Source of the DNA: Vreelandella titanicae BH1
GTDB taxonomy: Bacteria > Pseudomonadota > Gammaproteobacteria > Pseudomonadales > Halomonadaceae
Length of the DNA: 64,000 nucleotides
Direction of reading: 5' to 3'
Assembly (NCBI RefSeq): GCF_000336575.1
Contig: NZ_AOPO01000004.1
Location: 248,001-312,000 of the forward strand
Numbering within the stretch: the first letter of the stretch is position 1; each line of letters opens with the position of its first letter. The notes under the pieces are model-generated. The model searched no databases. It saw only the letters and a list, made by a program, of their open reading frames with translations, and was not told where the DNA came from. Below, piece after piece: positions 55,674 to 64,000 of the stretch. A program made the translations under genes and the position numbers.

Positions 55674-56945
55674 ATGAAAAAGACTTTAATCACTACCGCC
55701 ATCGCAGTAGCCAGCACGCTGAGCGCAACAAGCCAAGCTCAGGCTGAAGAACTCACCATTTCCTGTGGCGCAGTCGGCGCAGAGCTGACGCTGTGCCAGG
55801 AAGGCGTACGCGCCTGGGAAGAGAAAACCGGCCATAGCGTCGATGTTGTTTCAACGCCCAACTCCTCCACCGAGCGCCTTTCGCTCTACCAGCAGATCCT
55901 TTCGGCTAACTCCAGCGATATCGATGTGATGCAGATTGACGTGGTGTGGCCCGGCCTACTCGCCAACCACCTACTCGACCTCAAAGAAGTGCTTGGCGAT
56001 GACGCCGCTGCCGGGCACTTTGACACCATTGTCACCAACAACACCATCGATGACCGTTTAGTCGCCATGCCGTGGTTCACCGATGCGGGCGTGCTCTACT
56101 ACCGCGAAGACTTGCTGGAAAAGTATGGCCATGACGTGCCAAAAACCTGGCAAGAACTCACCGAAATTGCCCGCGAGATCAAAGACGCCGAGCGCGCTGA
56201 GGGCCAAGACGGTATGCAGGGCTATGTCTTCCAGGGGCGCGCCTATGAAGGTTTGACCGTTAACGCCCTTGAGTGGGTAGCCAGCTTTGGCGGCGGCACA
56301 GTGGTGGAAGCCGATGGCGAAATTAGCATTAACAACGAACACGCCGCAGAAGCACTCGACCTAGCCGCATCGTGGATTGGTGATATTTCGCCTAACGGTG
56401 TGCTCAATTACACCGAAGAGGAAGCGCGCGGCGTCTTCCAAAGCGGCGGTGCCGTGTTTATGCGCAATTGGCCCTACGCCTGGGCACTGGCCCAAAGCGA
56501 AGACAGTGACGTTCGCGGCAAAGTAGGTGTTACCCAACTGCCCGCAGGTGGCGAAAACGGCCAAAGTGCCGCTGGCCTGGGCGGCTGGAACCTGGCGGTA
56601 TCGCGCTACAGCGAACACCCCGAGCTGGCCGCCGACCTGGTCGCCTTCCTGACCGGTGAAGAGGAACAGAAGCGTCGCGCCATACAGGCCTCTTACAACC
56701 CCACTATCGACGCCCTCTACCAGGATGACGAAGTGCTTGAAGCCGTGCCCTTCTTTGGCACCCTTTACGACACCTTCGTCAATGCGGTCGCTCGCCCCTC
56801 TGCCCCCACCGGCGATGCCTATGGCCGGGTGAGTAACGCCTTCTTCAGCACTTCCCATGACGTGCTTTCCGGCACTAAAGATGGCACTCAAGCGGTCGCT
56901 GACCTTGAAGACGAATTGGCTCGCCTGAAGCGTCGCAACTGGTAA
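55674..56945 (+). CDS. thuE: Trehalose/alpha-glucoside-binding protein (ThuE-like)
   Basis: A 423-residue periplasmic protein with a signal peptide ending near SQAQAEE. The mature part strongly resembles rhizobial ThuE: LTISCGAVGAELTLCQEGVRAWEEKTG, VVSTPNSSTERLSLYQQIL, MPWFTDAGVLYYREDLLEKYG, GVFQSGGAVFMRNWPYAWALAQ and PFFGTLYDTFVNAVARPS. It would capture trehalose, maltose or sucrose. It leads a rightward operon thuE-thuF-thuG-glucosidase-thuK with LacI-type operators upstream. The sugar is inferred from family likeness. Confidence 0.9.
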   Translation: MKKTLITTAIAVASTLSATSQAQAEELTISCGAVGAELTLCQEGVRAWEEKTGHSVDVVSTPNSSTERLSLYQQILSANSSDIDVMQIDVVWPGLLANHLLDLKEVLGDDAAAGHFDTIVTNNTIDDRLVAMPWFTDAGVLYYREDLLEKYGHDVPKTWQELTEIAREIKDAERAEGQDGMQGYVFQGRAYEGLTVNALEWVASFGGGTVVEADGEISINNEHAAEALDLAASWIGDISPNGVLNYTEEEARGVFQSGGAVFMRNWPYAWALAQSEDSDVRGKVGVTQLPAGGENGQSAAGLGGWNLAVSRYSEHPELAADLVAFLTGEEEQKRRAIQASYNPTIDALYQDDEVLEAVPFFGTLYDTFVNAVARPSAPTGDAYGRVSNAFFSTSHDVLSGTKDGTQAVADLEDELARLKRRNW

Positions 56946-56960
56946 CCCTGGAGCCCTTCC

Positions 56961-57943
56961 ATGTCGACCTCCATCAAGCATGATGACGCGCCCGCTGGGG
57001 CGCGTTCTTTCACTACCAAGCCGCGCCGAGGCACTAAGGTTCGCCGTCAGCGGGTTAAAGCCGCCTGGCTCTTTTTAGCCCCCATGCTGATTGCGTTAAC
57101 CCTGGTCGCTGGCTGGCCACTGGTGCGCACCTTCTTTCTCAGCTTCACCGATGCATCACTGTCAGATTTAGGCGCTGCCAATCTGATTGGCTTCGAGAAC
57201 TACCTCGTCTATGAAGATGGCCGCTGGTATGGGGTATTGGCCGACTCGGTGTGGTGGCAGTCGGTATGGAACACCGTCTACTTTTCGGTGGTGTCGGTAT
57301 CACTGGAAGTGGTTTTCGGGGTGATTGTAGCGCTGATTTTGAACGCCGAGTTCAAGGGGCGTGTAATTGTGCGCGCTGCGGTGCTGATTCCCTGGGCAAT
57401 CCCAACCATTGTTTCCGCGCAAATGTGGGCATGGATGCTCAACGACCAGTTCGGCATCATCAACCATATGCTGATGGGCCTGGGTGTGATTGACGCTCCC
57501 ATCGCCTGGACGGCTAACGCCACCTACTCCATGTGGGCGGTAATTATGGTCGATGTATGGAAAACCATTCCCTTCGTGGCGCTGCTGGTGCTTGCGGCTC
57601 TGCAGATGCTGCCCAAGGATTGCTATGAGGCCGCCGAGGTAGACGGCATTCACCCGCTGCGGGTGTTCTTCAAAGTTACCCTACCGTTGATTACCCCGGC
57701 GTTAATGGTCGCGGTGATCTTCCGCCTGCTGGATGCGCTGCGTGTCTTCGATGTTATCTACGTACTCACCTCCAACTCCACCAGCACCATGTCGATGTCG
57801 GTCTATGCCCGCCAACAGCTGGTCGAGTTCCAGGATGTCGGTTACGGCAGCGCCGCTTCTACCCTGCTGTTCTTGATCATTGCCCTGGCTACCGTGGCTT
57901 ACCTCTACCTTGGGCGTAAACAAATCCAATTGGGAGGCGACTA

Positions 57944-57944
<1 letters not shown>
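56961..57944 (+). CDS. thuF: Trehalose/alpha-glucoside importer permease ThuF
   Basis: A 327-residue inner-membrane permease of the MalF type without the large periplasmic insert. It has six predicted helices after a polar N-terminus of about 35 residues. The coupling loop is CYEAAEVDGIHPLRVFFKVTLPLITPALMVAV near residue 220. ACCCTGGAG lies before the ATG. It overlaps thuG by one base (TAATG). It forms the transport channel with ThuG. Confidence 0.92.
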
Positions 57945-58786
<842 letters not shown>

Positions 58787-58795
58787 GGAATTTTT

Positions 58796-60436
<1,641 letters not shown>

Positions 60437-60498
60437 GCTCTAAACAACAACAGGCCGACCCAGAAGACATAAGCATTGAGGTCGGCAAGGAGTTACCT

Positions 60499-61605
60499 AT
60501 GGCAAGTGTTACGCTTAGCAAGATCAACAAAGTGTTTGGCAGCGATCACATTATTAACGATGTGGACCTACATATTGGCGACGGCGAATTTGTGGTTTTC
60601 GTTGGCCCCTCCGGCTGCGGCAAGTCGACCCTTTTGCGCCTGATCGCCGGTTTGGAATCGATTAGCGATGGCGACCTGAGCATGGATGACACCGTGGTCA
60701 ATGACTTGCCACCGCGGGAACGCGGTGTGGGCATGGTGTTTCAATCCTATGCGCTCTACCCGCATATGACCGTTTACGACAATATGGCGTTTGGCCTGAA
60801 ACTGGCCAAGACCGCCAAAGAGACCGTGCACGAGCGGGTCATGAGCACGGCAAAGATTTTGCAGCTTGAAGAGCTGCTGCACCGTAAGCCAAAAGCCCTT
60901 TCCGGGGGCCAACGCCAGCGGGTGGCTATGGGCCGTGCCATGGCGCGTGAACCGCGTATTCTGCTGTTTGACGAGCCACTCTCCAACCTGGATGCCTCGC
61001 TGCGGGTACAAATGCGTAACGAGATCGCACGGCTGCATAACCGCCTTGGTTCCACCATGATTTACGTGACCCACGACCAGGTGGAGGCCATGACCCTGGC
61101 CGACAAAATTGTGGTGCTCAATGGCGGACACGTTGAGCAGGTAGGCAGCCCCCACGAGTTGTACCAGCGCCCGGCGACGAAATTCGTTGCCGGGTTTATC
61201 GGCTCGCCCACCATGAACTTCATGCCCGCAGAGTTACTCGCTGGTGACGCCAACGGCTGTCGTGTGCGAGCCGTAGGAGTTGGCGAGCTCGCCCTGCCCC
61301 AGAATGCCCAGCAGCGGCAAAGCGGCGAAGCATTGACCCTCGGCATTCGCCCAGAGCACCTATGCTTAGCGGCACCCACTGATAACAACTGCTTCGATAT
61401 CGTCAATGTCGAGTATTTAGGTAACGAAGTTTACGTCTACCTTGAGCCCAAACAGGGCGACACGCTGTTGATCCATCGCAGCGAAGCACCCAGTCAGTGG
61501 CAGGAGGGTCAGCAGGTATCACTGGCAGCGGACTGGGAAAAAGTACACCTGTTTGATGAGAGCGGTGCAGCACTGATGTTATCCACTCAACAAGCAGCGG
61601 CTTAA
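60499..61605 (+). CDS. thuK: Trehalose/alpha-glucoside importer ATPase ThuK (MalK-like)
   Basis: A 368-residue ABC ATPase: Walker A GPSGCGKST near residue 37, MVFQSYALYPHMTVYDNMAFGLKLAKTAKE, signature ALSGGQRQRVAMGRAM, Walker B ILLFDEPLSNLDASLRVQMR and H-loop YVTHDQVEAMTLADK. The C-terminal TOBE domain includes FVAGFIGSPTMNFMPAELL. AAGGAG lies before the ATG. It is the last gene of the thuEFG-glucosidase-thuK operon, and is followed by a large stem-loop. Confidence 0.92.
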   Translation: MASVTLSKINKVFGSDHIINDVDLHIGDGEFVVFVGPSGCGKSTLLRLIAGLESISDGDLSMDDTVVNDLPPRERGVGMVFQSYALYPHMTVYDNMAFGLKLAKTAKETVHERVMSTAKILQLEELLHRKPKALSGGQRQRVAMGRAMAREPRILLFDEPLSNLDASLRVQMRNEIARLHNRLGSTMIYVTHDQVEAMTLADKIVVLNGGHVEQVGSPHELYQRPATKFVAGFIGSPTMNFMPAELLAGDANGCRVRAVGVGELALPQNAQQRQSGEALTLGIRPEHLCLAAPTDNNCFDIVNVEYLGNEVYVYLEPKQGDTLLIHRSEAPSQWQEGQQVSLAADWEKVHLFDESGAALMLSTQQAAA

Positions 61606-61636
61606 GCACAAGAGTCAACCAAGATACCCGCTTTAA

Positions 61637-61702
61637 CGACCCTCTGTGTGTGCCTAACCTTCCCTTCGCTTATCATGGGGAGTGGCAGCACACAGCGGGT
61701 CG
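61637..61702 (+). repeat. Long imperfect inverted repeat after thuK
   Basis: The 18-base left arm (61637-61654) pairs with the right arm (61684-61702) with one mismatch and one bulged base: CGACCC pairs with GGGTCG, CTGTGTG with CACACAG and GCC with GGC. The loop is about 29 bases, with CCTTCCC and GGGGAG that can pair further. ATTTTATT follows. It could end the thu operon or be a structured RNA. The remaining bases to 61770 hold no gene. Confidence 0.6.
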
Positions 61703-61770
61703 ATTTTATTATGCACATCCTTTGAATAGCTAATCTTCAATTATTAAAAAAGCCTGTATAAGGAAGTACC

Positions 61771-62820
61771 GTGACTGATCAGCGCCGTATGACACTCAAG
61801 GATCTTGCGCAGGAACTCAACGTCTCCACTGCCACGATTTCCAATGCCTTTAACCGGCCGGATCAGCTTTCTCCAGCCCTGCGCGAACGCATACTCAAAG
61901 AGGCGAAAAGGCTGGGGTACAGCGGCCCTGACGCCAAAGCGCGCAGCCTGCGCACCGGCCGCTCGCGGATTATTGCGGTGATTCTTGCGGAAAGCCTGAC
62001 CTACAGTTTGAACGATGCCGTGGCCAGCGAGTTTTTATCAGGGGTTGCCGAAGTTCTTGATGCCCACGGCCACACGCTGCTGTTATTGCCGGGTCGCGGC
62101 CATGCCTCACAGCCGCCGGGCTCCGCCAATATCGCCGATGGCTTTATCGTTTATGGATTAATGCCCAACAATAAGCTGCTCGATGAACTGCCCGCCCAAC
62201 GCACCCTGGTGGCCGTCGATTTTGATATTGAAGGCTGCCCGACGGTGCATATCGATGATACAGCTGCTAGCTATAAAATCGCCCAGCATGCGCTTAACCA
62301 GTTGCCCAAACGCCCGGCGATTATCAACCTGCGCTTAACCAAAGAGGTCTGCAACGGCCGCGTGACGGCCGAGCACACGCTGCTGCCCAACACCAGCACC
62401 ATTAGCCGTGCCCGCCTTGAGGGCTTTCATAACGCGCTGAGTGAGCAAGGTGTGGATGTGGCGCAAGTGCCGCTCTGGAATATCGAGGAGAATACCTTTG
62501 AGGTGTGCTCGCCGGTGATTGCCGAGATTCTCGACCAGCCACTAGAACAACGGCCAGACCTGCTGCTGTGCATGTCTGACCGTATTGCACTCACGGCGCT
62601 AACGCTGGCCGAGCAGCGCGGTATACGGGTGCCGGAAGAGTTACGCATTACCGGGTTCGATGGCATTGCTGAAGGACAGTACCGCGCACCGCGTTTAACC
62701 ACGGTGCGCCAGGATAGCGTGGGCAAAGGGCGAGTCGCAGCGCAGATGATTCTTGGCCGCATCCCCCTCGCCCAGCAGTTGCTGCAAACTGAGCTGCTGC
62801 TGGGCGACACCTGCCCTTAG
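61771..62820 (+). CDS. LacI-family regulator of alpha-glucoside genes
   Basis: A 349-residue repressor. The N-terminal HTH reads MTLKDLAQELNVSTATISNAFNRPDQLSPALRERIL, with a hinge region PDAKARSLRTGRSRIIAVIL. A periplasmic-binding-like ligand domain follows, with DGFIVYGLMP, LVAVDFDIEG and LRITGFDGIAEGQYRAPRLTTVRQDSVGKGRVAAQMIL. The GTG start follows AAGGAAG. It sits at the end of the thu locus and probably binds the CTTAATCGATTAAG sites at 55300-55573. It is itself read separately, after the stem-loop. Confidence 0.9.
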   Translation: MTDQRRMTLKDLAQELNVSTATISNAFNRPDQLSPALRERILKEAKRLGYSGPDAKARSLRTGRSRIIAVILAESLTYSLNDAVASEFLSGVAEVLDAHGHTLLLLPGRGHASQPPGSANIADGFIVYGLMPNNKLLDELPAQRTLVAVDFDIEGCPTVHIDDTAASYKIAQHALNQLPKRPAIINLRLTKEVCNGRVTAEHTLLPNTSTISRARLEGFHNALSEQGVDVAQVPLWNIEENTFEVCSPVIAEILDQPLEQRPDLLLCMSDRIALTALTLAEQRGIRVPEELRITGFDGIAEGQYRAPRLTTVRQDSVGKGRVAAQMILGRIPLAQQLLQTELLLGDTCP

Positions 62821-62834
62821 CCCTTAGGAGGGTA

Positions 62835-63839
62835 TTACTTAGCAGTCGCCTGCATGGCAAGCGCAGTATCCAGCATACGGTTGGAGAAGCCCCACTCGTT
62901 GTCGTACCACGCCATGATTTTAACCAGACGGCCATTCACGCGGGTGTGATTAGCATCGAAGGTCGATGAGTTGGCATCATGATTGAAATCAATAGAGACC
63001 AGCGGTTCAGCGTTAACAGCCAATACCGGAGAGTTAGCCGCGGCCTTCTCAACGATGGCATTAATCTCTTCTTTAGTGGTATCGCGACTGGCAGTAAAGG
63101 TCAGATCCACCAGCGAGACGTTGATCACCGGTACGCGAACGGCTAGGCCATCAAATTTACCCGCCAGCTCTGGTAGCACCAAGCCCACCGCTGCGGCAGC
63201 ACCGGTTTTGGTCGGGATCATGGAGTGCGTTGCACTGCGCGCCCGGTAGGGGTCAGAGTGGTAAACATCCGAGAGGTTCTGATCATTGGTGTAAGCGTGC
63301 ACCGTGGTCATCAAACCGTTTTCGATACCGACTGCGTCGTTCAACGCTTTCGCGACCGGCGCTAGGCAGTTGGTGGTGCAGGAAGCATTAGAGACAACCG
63401 TGTGCTCAGCGGTCAACACTTGGTCATTAACGCCATACACAATCGTCGCATCAGCGTCGGGGCTGGGTGCGGAAATCAGCACGCGCTTGGCACCCGCTTC
63501 GATATGCTTGGCCGCCGCCTCGCGCTTGGTAAACAACCCGGTGCACTCCATCACCAGATCGATATTCATCGATGCCCACGGCAACTCCGCTGGATCGCGC
63601 TCTGAGGAGATGGCGATACGATCACCATCCACCGTGATGCTCTCGGCGTCGTGTTCTACCTTAAAGGGGAAGTGGCCATGCACGGTATCGTGACGCAGCA
63701 GGTGGGAATTTAGCGAGGGGTCGCCGAGATCGTTAATGGCGACGACCTGTACGCGGTCACGGTAGCTGTTTTCGTAAAGGGCGCGCAGTACATTGCGGCC
63801 AATACGGCCAAATCCGTTAATCGCAACTCTTATTGTCAT
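62835..63839 (-). CDS. gap: Glyceraldehyde-3-phosphate dehydrogenase, type I
   Basis: Oxidises glyceraldehyde 3-phosphate made by Eda and DgoA. The 334-residue protein has the NAD-binding [17 protein letters not shown], the catalytic Cys in [54 protein letters not shown] and [14 protein letters not shown]. The C-terminal [12 protein letters not shown] part recalls erythrose-4-phosphate dehydrogenase (Epd), but the middle is that of true GAPDH. GAGGAG precedes the ATG. Two HexR-like sites upstream put it with edd and zwf. It converges on the LacI gene with 14 bases between stops. Confidence 0.94.
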   Translation of the reverse strand: MTIRVAINGFGRIGRNVLRALYENSYRDRVQVVAINDLGDPSLNSHLLRHDTVHGHFPFKVEHDAESITVDGDRIAISSERDPAELPWASMNIDLVMECTGLFTKREAAAKHIEAGAKRVLISAPSPDADATIVYGVNDQVLTAEHTVVSNASCTTNCLAPVAKALNDAVGIENGLMTTVHAYTNDQNLSDVYHSDPYRARSATHSMIPTKTGAAAAVGLVLPELAGKFDGLAVRVPVINVSLVDLTFTASRDTTKEEINAIVEKAAANSPVLAVNAEPLVSIDFNHDANSSTFDANHTRVNGRLVKIMAWYDNEWGFSNRMLDTALAMQATAK

Positions 63840-63879
63840 GATAGCTCCTCAATTGACCAATAGTAACAATCTGCACCTT

Positions 63880-63896
63880 TAGTAAAAAAATTACTA
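63880..63896. promoter_or_regulatory. HexR-like operator, proximal to gap
   Basis: TAGTAAAAAAATTACTA is a near-perfect 17-base inverted repeat 41 bases before the gap start codon. Its half-sites AGTAA/TTACT match those of the HexR-like sites before edd and zwf in spacing and sequence. Confidence 0.5.
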
Positions 63897-63971
63897 AAAA
63901 TACGTATTTAAGCGTCATGAGGCCGATAAACAGCGTTTCAACCGCCCCAAAAGGCTAGTAAATATCCAATA

Positions 63972-63986
63972 TGTAGTAAAATTACT
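63972..63986. promoter_or_regulatory. HexR-like operator, distal to gap
   Basis: TGTAGTAAAATTACT, read in reverse AGTAATTTTACTACA, differs by one base from the zwf site TGTAATTTTACTACA. It lies close to the window end in the gap promoter region. Confidence 0.65.
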
Positions 63987-64000
63987 ATATAAACGCTATC

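Overview
The window looks like chromosomal DNA from a halophilic gammaproteobacterium, most likely Halomonas or a close relative. This is inferred from gene content only: Entner-Doudoroff genes with HexR-like operators, MalT-type maltose control, a TrkH/TrkA potassium system, Na+/sugar symport, and moderately GC-rich DNA with tightly overlapping genes. No rRNA, tRNA, CRISPR array or intact insertion sequence was seen.

Region 1 (1-19.9 kb) is devoted to cobalamin. On the minus strand are cobB (cut by the left edge), cobO and a fused ChlI/ChlD-type chelatase subunit. A cobalamin riboswitch on the plus strand leads a three-gene BtuFCD-like importer (4.3-7.1 kb). A Yip1-like membrane protein and a sugar-nucleotide-epimerase-like enzyme follow. 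A second, riboswitch-led operon on the minus strand is btuB-btuF-btuC-btuD. The lower-ligand and nucleotide-loop genes form one chain of overlapping minus-strand genes: cobT-cbiB-cobD-cobU-cobS-cobC and a short CobU paralogue.

Region 2 (20-34.5 kb) is central sugar catabolism. edd, glk, an aldo/keto reductase and a PfkB kinase run rightward. Next come a GntR regulator and a De Ley-Doudoroff galactonate set (dgoD, dgoK, dgoA, SMP-30 lactonase). A convergent Na+/sugar symporter carries a version of the same candidate GntR operator. eda, pgl and zwf run leftward. HexR-like sites lie before edd and zwf, and again before gap at the right end.

Region 3 (34.6-43.3 kb) holds malEFG, then a potassium operon in which trkH and trkA flank a short KdpD-like kinase and a KdpE-like regulator. 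Region 4 (43.3-47.9 kb) has an ECF sigma/anti-sigma pair, a DUF3455 secreted protein, a decayed ISL3-like transposase, a BKACE-family enzyme and a YafY/WYL regulator. The last part looks like an accessory patch.

Region 5 (47.9-62.8 kb) is a second alpha-glucoside locus: malK, a GH13 alpha-glucosidase, malT, a maltoporin/ScrY-like porin, then thuEFG, a second GH13 enzyme, thuK and a LacI-type regulator. Repeated CTTAATCGATTAAG palindromes lie between porin and thuE. The window ends with gap. Read together, imported alpha-glucosides are split to glucose inside the cell, phosphorylated by Glk, and sent through Zwf, Pgl, Edd, Eda and Gap; galactose enters the same lower pathway through the Dgo enzymes.
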